Shown here: positions 11,094 through 23,509 of the stretch, in pieces
Layout of the letters: each line of letters begins with the position of its first letter
How positions within the stretch are numbered: position 1 is the first letter of the stretch
Source: Saccoglossus kowalevskii
Taxonomy: Eukaryota; Hemichordata; Enteropneusta; Harrimaniidae
DNA: 46,289 nt
Direction: 5' to 3'
NCBI RefSeq assembly: GCF_000003605.2
Contig: NW_003158724.1
Span: 1,036,361 to 1,082,649 of the forward strand
Position numbers and translations under genes: made by a program
The notes under the pieces: model-generated
Told to the model about the DNA's origin: nothing
Database searches by the model: none
What the model saw: only the letters and a program-made list of their open reading frames with translations

Positions 11094-14000
11094 GTCTTCG
11101 TGCATACTTTGCGGTATCCTCCTAATAACTCCATATTAACCAGATACGGTAAAAATGCAACAGAAAAAACGTACATGTGAACAAACATTTCATTTTTGAA
11201 ATCGTATTGGATTGCTAGAGAGTTCGCCATTTATTGCCATTATCAAACAACGGTATTCCTCGTCATCATATAATAAAAGCATATGCCCCGTGACCCTAGT
11301 TTATTAAAGGGAGGCAGTTTTATCGGGGTTCCTACTGTACAGTATGTGATGACAATTCACTTTGAACAATCACTATAAACACAATCAGACTGATCAATTT
11401 CAATACCTTTGTTATTCGCCTTTCTTATTATTAGATTGTTCAATCTCGTCTAATTCCGTTCATTCATAAAGTAACTAACTTCAATCGACTTTTTTTAATG
11501 ACACGAGAAGTCTACTAAGTCTAGGTAATAACCACAAGCTATGCGTTTCTATTGTGTTACTCCACTCGGAATTGGCTGACAATTTTCTCTCGTAAATAAT
11601 CAAGTTTCTGGTTCCCTTGTTGCTAGGTTACCATGTGTGTGATAGGGTTAATATATTAAAAGAGAGTGCGTGTGCTATTTTTACAGTCAATACACTTTAC
11701 TTTTAATACTCATGCTAAAATTGTTTATTTTTGTTTTTATTTATACTCGGCTAGTGATTATTTCCAAGGAGGTTGAGAAGGGGACAACGTTCCAGTTTTC
11801 CCGAATTAGACCGTGAGTCTCACATTCATTGGAGGATCACATTGAACACATTTATTGTGTTTATTGAATGCGCTGTCCAGGATAAATCAAATAATGGTGA
11901 GAATTCTTGTCGCGGCAAGCACACTTTGATTGCTTACATGAAATGACAAACAAAATTAAAAGCGTTACGTTCCTTTCGGTCTATATGTGTTCTTATTTTA
12001 TTCATACGCGACAGTTATGTTATCAATAAACATAATCTGTATAATTTTGATATCCTCTCAAATTACGCGTTCACCGAGAGTAACCAGTCTTACTGGTGAG
12101 CTGTCATATCCCCCTAATTTCATAGATAAATTATGCACATTCATATGCAAAGTTATTACATTGTAGCATATCGTACATATATGTACAAATTGTAGCTCTA
12201 TATACGGTTCATTAGAATAAATTGGGATGTAGACCGTAACCACGTGTTTTCTGTTTGAACAGTCAGGAGCATGTTGGTAATTTAGAAATACATGTGGAAT
12301 TTGTAATCACTTGCAACCGTGAAAATCGCTGAAATGTGACCAGAGTCGTGTAAGGATTGTCCATGCGCGACGAATGTACTTTCAGCACTATATCTTTCCT
12401 TCTTTCGAAGTTGTGACCGGGAAATAAACACAGCGGCTTGAAATAGATAATAATAATTGATATCGTAAATGATGTCACCAATACATTGCGCAATTCAACC
12501 ACAAAGGGCGTTTATGTGTATTTGACAAACATATCATTATATTTAGAGAGAACGTGCATATACATTTATGATCATCGCATGTCTTAAATCATAAATATTC
12601 GCCCACCAATAGATGTTATTAGTCACCGGCTCACATAATTTTACGTTGAACCATACGTATTTTGCTGCATTGCCACAGTAAATGCGCTCTTACAATGACT
12701 AGATCGACAAGCGCAATTAGAATCTCCCACGTCATAAGGAACATGGAAAATATAATTCTTTACGCAAATAAAGCCTAGTATAATCATCGTCAGAACAACT
12801 TATCCAGTTACGAACCTCCTCGGGGACAAATCTGTCCACCAGCAGTGATGAACACGTGATGGGAAGCAATCGAAATTACAGGCACATTTTAGTCAAACTC
12901 TTAACATTTAGTAATCTACGTACATTATTGGCGATTGCCCCAGTCTGAAAGAATCTATTGAGTCAACATAAGTTGATTTTTAAAAATTGAAAGCAATAGA
13001 TGATGCATGGCACATTGTTTGACTTCTTGATTGACTATTTATTCTCCTTTCCTGTCCCAGGATTAGTCATGAAAGGGACGTCGTTACTGAGTTACTGGGG
13101 CAGGTGCTTAGCCACGACAGTTTATTAAATCTTTCCAATGACATTGTGTCGTGAAATACCTATTTTGAGATGTACGATTTCCGTAAAACAGCTTCGTATT
13201 GTGCTTGGGCGTATATATGTTGCTGTACAGTCTCAGTACATATTCAGCTGTCGTGCATATGCTGTACAGGCGACGCCCGGTAATTATGGTGGCGACCTCC
13301 TCGCTGGGTTTGAACTCTTAGAAATCTCAGAGACAGCAGCGTCCGCAATTGGAAATACTATCTGCCAGTAATAAATCGCGCGTTGTTTTATCATTACGTT
13401 AGTTAAATCCACGCAAGGAAACAACAATGACAAATAGCTCATGGTGATTGCGAAAACATGTTTAATTAAAAACACAGATCTGCAAGTGTACTGAAAGTCA
13501 CAGTAGACAGCTAGAAAAATATCTAATAATGCATGAAACAAACTGTGGAACCAACTATTCACATTGATATTAAGAATATATGTCAACCGTCTATTATCTA
13601 GAAATGCTATAGATTTGATAAACTGTCAAAATGGTGGTATTCGTTCATACAATATGGAGTATAGTGGTTGACAATGCTTAACATTTAATCCGTAAGTTTT
13701 GGATGAACGAATCCAATGATGTCACATGTTTCCCTGTTCTATCCACGTGCAATGAAGCGCGTTTTTGTGCATTGACGAGGTCGTTTTACTGAACTTAAAA
13801 ATTCGTCTAATTAATTTTACTCTGATTGATTGCTGGTCGTATTCGCTACAAAACCTTGCATCTTCAAAATATGTTCAAATAACAGCGTGAAAATGGATTG
13901 ACGTTTTCGTGAGACTGGCAATAGCCGCAGGTGACGGAGTGATATTAAACTTAAACAGGAAGTGACATGAATAAAATAATTGAAACTGTCAGTTGGAATG

Positions 14001-15008
14001 CCTTCTATTAAACGTTCGGAAACATGATTGCTCATAGTTTCCTTCCGATCTGAACGTTTGCAATGTACCTATTTCAATTTCTCAGTGTTGCATAATACCT
14101 GATGTTGCACAGCTTCACAATCGGACACTCGAGAATTAATCAGTGATCGAACATAGGCCGATGAAGGATTATAATACGGATATTTGCAGACTCATCCAAG
14201 ACAGTTTCAAAGCTGATTTTTGGCAGTGCTACGATTTCTATAGCTAGACGGATCGGAGTGTATTATTCTTAAAAACAAAACCACCGGATGTTTGTATTAC
14301 CGCAGCTTACCAGCAATATCAATTTAATTCAACGCAAATAGGGTGATTACCAGCTAAAATGCTTTCAATTTCAGCAGGTGCTTTTAGTATTTATACTAAA
14401 CTCGTAACTCGGGTGTTCATAAAATGATACAGTATGAGTAACAGTGGGTTGAAGGAATCAATGATAGAGTGAACGGCCGACTGTCAGTGTGTCACTATTA
14501 GACGGTAAGTGTTACAAACTCATGACAGTCTTATGCGATTACGTGCGACCTTTTATTCGAGTACTCGCGCACACTTTCAGACACACACAAACACACATAC
14601 ACGTCTTACCACAGGTACGCAGTTGGTGATTTCAAATCAATGACATTTTTTAACTAAGATACAGATTCGTCTAAATGTAACGCAAAAATGTAACACAAAA
14701 AATAGTTTATCTGTTGAAAAATCTGTGAGGAATTCTATCAGATTGAAGGATTGTTCGATGCTCGAAAATATTAAAAATTGTAATCAATGAAACCTTCGAA
14801 CTACGTAAATACATTTCCTATATAGAATAAGACGTACTCAGAGCTTACAACAAAATAACCAAGACAAGAACACTTACTTATATTAAAATATTTAAATAGG
14901 TGGGAATCAAAGCATATTTGTCAAAGTTGAAAAAGATCCAACGAGAATAACTTTCTTTGTGTTTTTTCCCTTTCCAAAATGTTGATTGAATCGACGATTA
15001 CAAAGGGA
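11094..15008. other. Unannotated stretch
   Basis: No gene is recognised. Minor items: an inverted repeat cctgtcccag / ctggggcagg at 13051-13060 and 13095-13104 (9 of 10 bases pair); a splice-donor-like GGTAAGTG at about 14503; and a CA-rich patch at about 14576-14602. Overlapping open frames near 13138-13586 on both strands look like chance. Confidence 0.5.
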
Positions 15009-15117
15009 GGTGGTCGTCGCACCGCCACATGTTCGACATTGGTATCATAGTGACGAATACAACGCATGCAAGATACATTGTTCGTTTACATGAAATTCGA
15101 AAACGAGACGACCATCG
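15009..15117 (-). mobile_element. MITE-like element, copy A (with 33946-34064)
   Basis: The central 72 bp (15030-15101), read on the minus strand, align without gaps to 33972-34043 at about 60 of 72 positions. The ends are inverted: ggtggtcgtc on the left and gacgaccatc on the right. The imperfect terminal repeats may extend outwards to about 15003 and 15123 (aaagg / ccttt). Length, inverted ends and absence of an ORF fit a miniature inverted-repeat transposable element. A structured RNA locus present in two copies is an alternative. No superfamily is assigned. Confidence 0.65.
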
Positions 15118-16139
15118 TCCTTTAAGTGGTATTTCATGCAGTATATTAACCCCATATGTCCACTTAACATAGTTCACTTGTTTCGAGTTCCTTATTAGAA
15201 CTTTCAGAAAGTGACCTACTTATTTGTTATAACTATGTGCCCACGTCACCGTACAACTGCTAGAAATAGATACTTGATATGTAATATTCATGACATAAAT
15301 AATAGTAAGTGAAATAAAATATACTTTTCTATACTGCTGCCTACGATCACACTAGATGAACATCTCGAATTACGTGAAATTCCATTTATAATACTGTTGT
15401 GTTGTCATGTGTAATTTTGGTCTGCATCCCCAAATGCCTTGCGTCCTACAAATAGAATAGAACACAGTCGGAATAAGAGGTGTGAATTATAATGAATATA
15501 TGTTTAAAGTAGAAATGACGACTCATCTGCACACGCGGAGAAAGTCCTTAGCGCCGATATCAACGCACAATAAATCTCAAAGGCTAGTACGTAGATACTT
15601 GTTTGTAAAAACGACACGCAATGGCAGTCTACCTGTATGGGCAGACTCTCCCACTTTAATGTTTATACGAGGTTCATATGAGGCTTTATATATTGGCAGA
15701 AATATATATATATCGATTACACGACATCATTTTATTGGCGCTCAACGACACGCGCCGGCTCGGATCAGCAAAACATCGGTGTGTAAAAGAGTTAGGTCTT
15801 AACATAGCTCTGACCAAGCAAACGCATCGGGCCGAAATCACGCCCTCTTTTGGCAAATTATATTCAATTTAAATCATGGCAGCTCAGGAGTCGATATTGT
15901 TTGTTATTTCTGTGCATCTCATTTGATAGCGAAAATAAGTGTGATTCATCATCAGCTATTGACACAAATAGTTTATTGCTGCGTTCTTACTTCTCTTCTC
16001 CGAGGGTACCTGTTTCTCAAGAAATGTCATTTCTGTCATGACAGAACATCCCACGATCGTGATTTCACGATATTGTATTGTGTGGTAATTATTTGGAAAC
16101 TGAGAAAAGAACACGTATAGGGAAGTGTAGAACCACCCG
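15118..16139. other. Unannotated stretch
   Basis: Several overlapping short open frames lie in this interval (15482-15802 is the longest, 106 codons). None shows a recognisable domain, and no splice-site framework is evident. Confidence 0.5.
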
Positions 16140-16262
16140 GTTGGATTTCTAGGAATTCCAGAGAGAATTCTAGAAAATAGCAACAAACCCGGGACTCAAA
16201 CTCAGTTTCTTTTGATCATCCAATACATGAAATGACCACTCTACTGGCTGACCTAAGTAAAC
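16140..16262 (-). mobile_element. tRNA-derived SINE-like sequence
   Basis: On the minus strand the sequence reads like a degenerate tRNA gene: TAGGTCAGCCAGTAGAGTGG resembles the D-arm/A-box region, and GAGTTTGAGTCCC, about 35-40 bp further on, resembles the T-arm/B box. About 7 bases precede the A-box region, as in a tRNA acceptor stem. The anticodon region does not form a clean cloverleaf by eye, and non-tRNA sequence follows (cccgggtttgttgc and onward), as in a SINE body. The 3' end is undefined; no clear tail or target-site duplication was found. A decayed tRNA pseudogene is the alternative. Confidence 0.45.
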
Positions 16263-17367
16263 GAGTTATAGTGATTGTAACAAATGGTTCGTGATTACAC
16301 GTAGACGCCTCGGTTTTTTTTCTTCTGCTCATAACTCCATTGTTCACCTACACAAAAAGTTACACTTATGTTCAGGCAGACAGTATGTAAATTTACACAG
16401 CAGCTGGTACTGAAGTTGATCATGGATTTTTAGAAATCTCTCTGTAGTTCGTTTCTGTACAAGGGGTGCGATTTAAGAAAAACACCAAAACGGAGGAGTA
16501 AACATAGTATAAATATAGTATAACTTGTAACTTACAATGTATTACAACGTTCTGTGTTGTATCACATTAATTCAGTGATGGGAAACTGTGAGAATATTTC
16601 AAGTAATATCGTGGGTCGAGACAAAGAGCCACCGTCCTTTCTGGCTATAAAATCGCCGAGGGCCGCCTTCTAAACCAGAAACTCCCTGGTGTCATGAGTT
16701 CACTATTGCAGACTCCACGGAGAATGAGTCAGGGATTTCATGTGTCATATACATACGATGTAGATATCGTACCTGTAATCTGCAGATAGAGTATGTCAAT
16801 TCAAATGCATAGAAAATACTAATTCCTGCCAAACTATCACATGCTACGGCACACATTGCGATGATGAATATTATATGTTTAAGTTGCGGGACGACTTACA
16901 TTAAAATAATTTACAAACAAATCACGAACATAAAAATGACCACGGCACCTCGCCTAAATCAAAGTTACATTATTGAAGAACATTGTTTTTCAAATCTTAA
17001 TGACGTGCCACATGTTTATTTGAGTGCAGTAAAAGCGATGACCATATTATGGTATATGTATTAAGATGTATGTATGCGTTATAAGATGTATTTATTAATA
17101 TTCGGCAGTAAAAACAACTGAGGATTCATAATAAGTTATATTATTGAAGCATTGTGTTTTTTAACGTAGTGATATGGAATGTGTTTCGACTGCTGACTTC
17201 AAAGAATGATCTCTATAATGATAAAGGAATGTACAGGCGACAGTTTCCTCTTCGTTGTTGTATTTTAATAATGTCCCATTAAGTCTTTGAATATCATATT
17301 GTATTCAATTTTAAGGTGCTGTCTCAATTTCATATAAGATTGAAATTGGAACAGTAATTGTTCGCTA
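16263..17367. other. Unannotated stretch
   Basis: No gene is recognised. A TATAAAA motif at about 16646 is followed by a GC-richer patch (gccgagggccgcc), but no exon structure supports a promoter. A short hairpin (CAATTTCA / TGAAATTG) lies at about 17324-17348, just before the next element. Confidence 0.45.
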
Positions 17368-17497
17368 ATATAATGAGCTCGACTTCGCTCGCATTTTACT
17401 GCGCAAGTTTACACTGAAATGAATCACTGCACCGCCTTATTGGCTGAGGGTAAAGGTCTATGCAAGATAATGTGTGAGGCGAAGTCGAATTCTATAT
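17368..17497. mobile_element. Foldback/MITE-like element with ~37-bp inverted arms
   Basis: The left arm (about 17368-17405) and right arm (about 17461-17497) are imperfect inverted repeats around an exact 10-bp core, tcgacttcgc, which appears in reverse complement as gcgaagtcga. The intervening ~55 bp is unique. The element has no ORF. A weak resemblance to 25650-25740 (aacttcgctcg plus nearby gtaaac and attggc motifs) hints at a diverged relative. Superfamily unknown. Confidence 0.55.
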
Positions 17498-17609
17498 CGC
17501 GTCTAACCCTTCACCGAATCCAAATTACCACCACCATCATCAGGATTATTTTCATTATTGTTTGTATACATCACCAACATCAGAATTAACAAATTTAGTT
17601 AAATTTAGT

Positions 17610-17610
<1 letters not shown>

Positions 17611-17650
<40 letters not shown>

Positions 17651-17651
17651 G
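17611..17651 (+). repeat. (GTT)n microsatellite
   Basis: About 13 uninterrupted TGT/GTT units, immediately preceded by a 10-bp tandem duplication (aaatttagtt twice, 17591-17610). Confidence 0.97.
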
Positions 17652-20600
17652 AAATGAATTTAATTGCCAACAGATGTTTACGTTATCCTGTGATAAAGTA
17701 AACATTCTATATATATGGTTCCCTTCTTGAATGATATGTTAGATACGTTATTAAATAAGCACATACAAGCTAGTCCTACCCACATGTGTCACCTGCCATA
17801 TATCATAAGAAACATGACATATACATCAATCAAATGACATTGTTGCCATCTAAGGCCATTTGTGTAACATTGTTATCATATTCAATCACAAGCTCATTAT
17901 ATATGCCAACAAAACATTTGAAGACTTGTCATTCCTCACAAAAAACAAAAGATGACTTAAATAATTTATAGTTGAATATATAAGTAGGAAAAATAATTTC
18001 AGAATTATTAATATTGTACTTAGAAATCTTACTGCGCAGATCTTCAGAATGTGTCACATAGCCTCACTCCTGACAAAGCCTATCAACATGTCACTCATGC
18101 TGGAGTACATGTAACAGTAAAATGAGACATCTTGATGTTGCGTCCCAGTTGTTATATCTTAGTCTCTGTATTTTCAAAAAACTGGTTAGACATCCGATCA
18201 ACACAACCAGTGTGACTCCAAGAACCTACATATCATAGTAGGGGGTTTTGTGTTCTGACTACTGCCAACAGAAGACCTCGCTCTACAAGTGCACTATGGA
18301 AGGTCGATTGTATGCATCCGTAGATTTAAATCTGTATTTAAAGTACATTAGTAAGTGCAGTACCATCATTTAATGGAATACGCTATCAATATGTACTTCA
18401 GTGAATGTATATAGCCATTGGGGATTAGTGAAATATTACACAGATTAGCGCCGATTAACATGTACAAATGACATATTCTAGTGTTCAAGTGGTAATTAAG
18501 TATATTCTACTGAATCCAAAATACAATCTACAATAGTAATTGTATATTGTTCTCTCGAGATGTTTAGATCTCAGATCAAGGTTCGTCTGTGAATTGAATT
18601 AATCTATAGGTTATGGTTTGCAACCACTCAATAGAGATAAAAATCATTTACATTTTTATGTGTGGTTATCACCATCCGTATACTTTCGTTTCAAGCAGCC
18701 TTGAATTTAATGGTCACCTTGATTAAAATCCCTTTGAAAATATAAATGTTTTTTTTGTTCACACTCTACAATTTGTATTCAAATGAAAGAGTTATTATAT
18801 ATTAAATAATTATATTTCTCTAACCACAACCTAAACTATGTTCAATAGTGGTTGGCAACTGACCATGTCATTTGATGGCCGATCATGATGGCATTTTGCT
18901 GGGTCGTACATTTCATTATCATGAGGCTGAAGCCTCTCAGGGTTGTTCGCAATATCCAAATTTATCTCCGAAGCAATTTGTGTTTTCCATCGTTTGTGAA
19001 CAGTTAGAAACCTGAATGTAAGTTCAAACTGCCCAATCACGTTCGGATTGGTGTTACTTTCTCAAAACAGATTTGCTAATAGATAACAATTATGTTGGTG
19101 AAGACTGACCCACAAAGCAAACAAATTGTCATGCAGAAATGAAGGATTATGATAATCAAGACTTGCTGTGGCGACACAAAAAATGGTATGTCCTGTACAT
19201 GAGGTGCATGCACATTTTGATCACCATTGAGATATTGTATCGCGACGTTCATTCAGATGACGATCTCAAGACGTTACATGCCTGCATCCATCACCAGAAG
19301 TCGGATTCCGACTATGTTGAGGCAAGGGTCCAAAGGGTCAATGAATGACACAGTCTACTCTACCATCTGATTATTATCTTACCAGTTTTTATTACTGCGG
19401 GTACAAGTCATAAAATTAAACTTTGTTCTTACGATACACAGCGAATTGTTGATCCGATGCCATGACAAACACGCTATAATTATATATTTATAGAGAGACT
19501 TCACGATTTTAGTCACCCATGTTTGGATGCTACCCTTGTAGCCACACCCAACATTATACTCTGCACCAATGGATAGAAACACAATCAAGCCCAGTAAGTC
19601 TGACGCTGTCATATAGAACTTTGCTAGGCATTCCAGTGCTTATGGGTCGAGCCTTACTAAATAAGCGTTGACTCATCCATTTCTTTTGTGTGTAAGCCAA
19701 TTAAATGCATTAACAATTTGTTGTTATGCAAAAAGCTGCAAAATTGAAGCCATCGGTGAAAACTTAGTGGTCAAAGTTCCATTCCAGAATCTCTTCTGCA
19801 GAGCTTTGTTCTCAACTCTCAGGGACTGCGAAAATCGCTTTATGTATTGAACTCACAAATGGAAAAATGTCTACCACTAAATGGGAGCCCTTTGCTCTGA
19901 TTGTGCTCTCTATCTACCTTGAGATGATGGGTGGTCTATTGAGGCAATCAATTTTGCCGTCAGTAATAAAGACGTCCCCCTCCAGAAGTAAATATGCATG
20001 ATAACTGCGGGACGGCAAACATACCTTTGTTGGTGGAGTTCTACTAGATCAGGTTTTTGCTTAGGGGTTTGGGCACTGTGAGGCTAATTTTATCAGCTTT
20101 TATTTTAGGGATTGTTTTTTCATTTTATTGCTACATATTCTATGGCGCCATTTTATAATAGTGAAAATAAGGTTGCTCTCATTTGTAAATGTTTACCTCC
20201 TATTGTTTCGATATTTCTTAAAATATCTACACTATAGTTTTTCGTTCAAAAAATCTTAAATCAGTCTTTACTTACATACCCTTCCTAGTGATACGCACAC
20301 TCCAAACAAGTTGTTATTGAATCAGATATGATTCTGGCGAATAAGTTCATTCTTTCGATGTAAAATAGTTGCACTATATAAATGTCCGTGTTATATTATT
20401 ATATATAAGAAAGGTGGAAATTATATTCACAACCGTAAATCCTTAAATAACACGTAGCAAATGATTGATCAAAACAAAACAACTGACAAGTACACTACAC
20501 TATACATAGTTAAATCAGTAAGATAAAAGTAATTGGACTCCAAGGAATACATGATGTCAAGTGTTTCTAAAAAACGTGATTGCATCTTGCTTCACATGTG

Positions 20601-20777
20601 GCACCCACCGTATATCATCATTAAAATAGAGTCGCCGAAAAATATCCTTGGGGGATACCTTTGGTAAGTTGCAATAAATGAGTTGTTCATATGGTCATCG
20701 AGTTTCGAACCCAGTAACAAAAATGACCACGCTCATATTTTAGAAACCACTCCTATTTTAAAAACCACGCCCAAATC
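17652..20777. other. Unannotated stretch
   Basis: No gene is recognised. Open frames at 18831-19040 (minus), 19139-19348 (plus), 19379-19612 (minus) and 19668-19850 (plus) have fairly ordinary amino-acid composition but no motif that I can place. They could be decayed transposon coding sequence or chance. A 15-bp palindrome AGTCGGATTCCGACT sits at 19299-19313. A B-box-like GGTTCGAAACTC on the minus strand near 20705-20716 is isolated. Confidence 0.45.
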
Positions 20778-20898
20778 GTAACTCAAATATTTATTAACAG
20801 TTAACCGAACTTCTCGTTGCGGCAACATAGATATTTCTGTATTGCATAATGTTTTATTTTTCGAAATTCGGTTAACCGGTAATCAAAATTCGAGTTAC
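20778..20898. mobile_element. Foldback element with 35-39-bp inverted arms
   Basis: The left arm 20778-20816 and right arm 20862-20898 pair over about 35 positions, of which 29 match, including an unbroken 10-bp block gttaaccgaa. The loop is about 45 bp with no ORF. The arms start and end in gtaactc / gagttac, so outer ends and arms coincide. This is either a MITE-type foldback transposon or a hairpin-forming transcript locus. Target-site duplications are not evident. Confidence 0.65.
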
Positions 20899-22429
20899 TA
20901 AATTTGAACAAAACAAAATTTATTTTTATTTATTTGAATTTCAAACTAACATTATTCCGTCAATTATAGCGTTTTATTTATTCCGGTTTAATTGTTTTAT
21001 AAGTTCCATCGTCGGATGAATATATCACAGCAGATAAATTACTTTTCCGTAGGACGGATTACGTAAAGAGAAGGTAGGAAATATGACTCACTAGATAATG
21101 TACTAAAAACGTAATAATAGATAATTGTCTGGACTTCAACCTAGACGAGGCTGGAGACGAAAACGCTATTTTCGATCAGTTTGATAAGCAAAGGGAATTA
21201 CAATACAGTCTCTGGTGGCCCTGGCGTGTCAGTTTTTTGACACGCGAGTCGATTTCACGTTGGATTAGAAAATGTATAATTACCAAATTACGTAGTAATC
21301 TATGCTCGTCAAACATGCTACTGGACGCTTATAACTATATCACCAATTTCCAACTCAATTTCAATCAAGAAATTTTATTTTTCGCTTGAGTGAACGGATA
21401 TATTATGAATAAGTAATTCAGTTGATTATTATTGTTATTATATTACATAATACTTTATTGAATATTGCCAATGGGTTATTCTGGTTTGCACCAAACGATG
21501 TAAAAATGTTTATAACAGACTGTATTTCACTTAGTGTCACAATATTATACATGCGTTTAGATATGGTTTCATATCAAATGAGAGTAGCGATAAACATGCA
21601 AGGCTATGTTAAAATTCAGGGATTATTCACGTGCAGTGAGTAGCTCCGTATTACGATCGGCAAACACATAATTACATAATGATAATTAAAGAGACACGAG
21701 ACTCGATATGAATACATATGTGGGCGTAATTCCTCATGAACGGTTACAGGTGTCACTGAATGTCTCCCCGGGGATGGGTCATTATCTTGAGTCTGTTCAA
21801 ATTGGACACGCTGTAAAACGCCTGTAACGCACCTCTCGAGTCACGATGAAGTCAGTTGTGTAGTCATGCCTGATATTCTCATTTATTTGTTGAGTACAAA
21901 GGTTGTGAGGCCATCTTAAATATTTGCACGGAACCTTGTGAAATGTGAGGGCAAGGGAAGCCACCATAAAATGTGAGTATTAGAAATATTTCTACATATA
22001 TGTCAACAATGCGGGGTGCTTTCTAACTTTGTATCATTATAGTGAGAATATATACATTAGTCTCATTGGTTCTGAGAGTACTACAGAATGTTTCATGTAG
22101 TGATATAGAGTTGCATGTCAATCTTGTTGTAAGGGAAACTCGGGGAGAATGCAAATAGGACATTCTTTCACAACTGAACGAGTCGCACTGTACATGCTGA
22201 GTTTAACTCTGTGTTGGTGTTTACAGTTCACCATGGCTGTCACACGCTATTAACATTGATGGAAAACATTTCATGTATACTACTTGGTGTGACCAATACA
22301 ATTTTCCATGACACGTCAATCACTGATGTTGCCGATGCAATATTATAACGACATGTAACGCCCACCCTAAGGTTGGTAACTTCATGTACTGGCCAAGATT
22401 CCGAGATACCACGTTTGACTCAATATAGT
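20899..22429. other. Unannotated stretch
   Basis: AT-rich DNA; a 73-codon open frame at 21422-21643 is probably chance. A sequence beginning attaaagagacacgagactcg near 21686 resembles the start of the palindromic unit at 44956, but no matching right end was located. Confidence 0.45.
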
Positions 22430-22778
22430 ATAAACTTATGACATAAACACACCACATAAACTTATGACATAAACACACCACATAAACTTATGACATAAAC
22501 ACAACACATAAACTTATGACATAAACACAACACATAAACTTATGACATAAACACACCACATAAACTTATGACATAAACACACCACATAAACTTATGACAT
22601 AAACACACCACATAAACTTATGACATAAACACACCACATAAACTTATGACATAAACACACCACATAAACTTATGACATAAACACAACACATAAACTTATG
22701 ACATAAACACAACACATAAACTTATGACATAAACACACCACATAAACTTATGACATAAACACACCACATAAACTTATG
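22430..22778 (+). repeat. 26-bp minisatellite, 13.4 copies, with higher-order pattern
   Basis: The period is exactly 26 bp from start to end. Each unit is itself a diverged dimer of two 13-mers, cataaacttatga and cataaacacacca. The only recurrent variant changes accac to aacac. Scored C or A, the 13 full copies read CCAACCCCCAACC, which is what one would see if a block of seven units (182 bp) had been duplicated. No coding sense is apparent. Confidence 0.97.
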
Positions 22779-23250
22779 ATGTCAATATATGAGCATAGAG
22801 CATGCGTGCCACTTTCTTTTTTGAAACACATTATTTCGTATATAATCCACCGTTTGACTAGCGTAGGTAAAATTATACAAGATTAGGCGATCCTCTAAAT
22901 TCAATGCAATATCTCACGTTACGGGCCTGCTGTCAAGCGCATGATCGTATCTTTATATCCATGCATTCCTTATGCATAGTCTTGTCAATAGAAAATCCCC
23001 ATGAAACCAAAACCAACACAGCGTGTATTAGGCACTCTTTAGTTTAACTCATATATTTTATAATCTGACAGGCATGCTCAACTAACTCAGATTGTCAATA
23101 CAAAAGCTGTCGTTACACCGCACACAGTGTCACGTGCGTATAAAAGTTATAGTCGCCGTCCCGAATCTCACGGGATATCATTGCTCGTTCTAGTTTGCAA
23201 TATATGGCCTAGCCGTAGTTTATAAACACTAAATACATGTAAGGTCGAAA
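22779..23250. other. Unannotated stretch between two tandem arrays
   Basis: No gene is recognised. It contains the E-box/TATA pair listed separately and a 13-bp string gcatgcgtgccac near 22801 that recurs near 32562. Confidence 0.4.
23131..23146 (+). promoter_or_regulatory. Possible core promoter: E-box and TATA box
   Basis: CACGTG (23131-23136) is followed two bases later by TATAAAAG (23139-23146), a strong TATA sequence. About 25-30 bp downstream is the GC-richer sequence cgccgtcccgaatctcacggg. No open frame or splice structure follows before the tetranucleotide array at 23251, so a transcript is not supported. Confidence 0.2.
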
Positions 23251-23297
23251 TAATAAATAAGTAAATAAGTAAATAAATAAATAAATAAATTAAAAAA

Positions 23298-23388
<91 letters not shown>

Positions 23389-23424
23389 ACAAACAAACAA
23401 ACAAACAAACAAACAAACAAACAA

Positions 23425-23509
<85 letters not shown>
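23251..23509 (+). repeat. Compound tetranucleotide array (AAAT)n(AAAC)n(AAAT)n
   Basis: AAAT repeats with a short imperfect lead-in are interrupted by about nine AAAC units (about 23387-23423), then AAAT resumes. Minus-strand open frames through it (LFIY/LFVC repeats) are artefacts: a 4-bp period gives the same four-residue repeat in every frame. Confidence 0.97.

Noticed and set aside
18831-19850. Cluster of short open frames on both strands as a decayed transposase gene
   Set aside because: I looked for a piggyBac-like or other transposase motif in the minus-strand frame at 19379-19612 but could not identify any conserved residues.
20640-20760. Second tRNA-derived SINE copy (B-box-like GGTTCGAAACTC, minus strand)
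   Set aside because: It shares only about 10 bases (GTGGTCATTT) with the 16.2-kb element and the box spacing is too short; sequence after the B box differs.
22430-22778. CRISPR-like array
   Set aside because: Units are contiguous with no unique spacers, so it is a simple tandem minisatellite in eukaryotic DNA.
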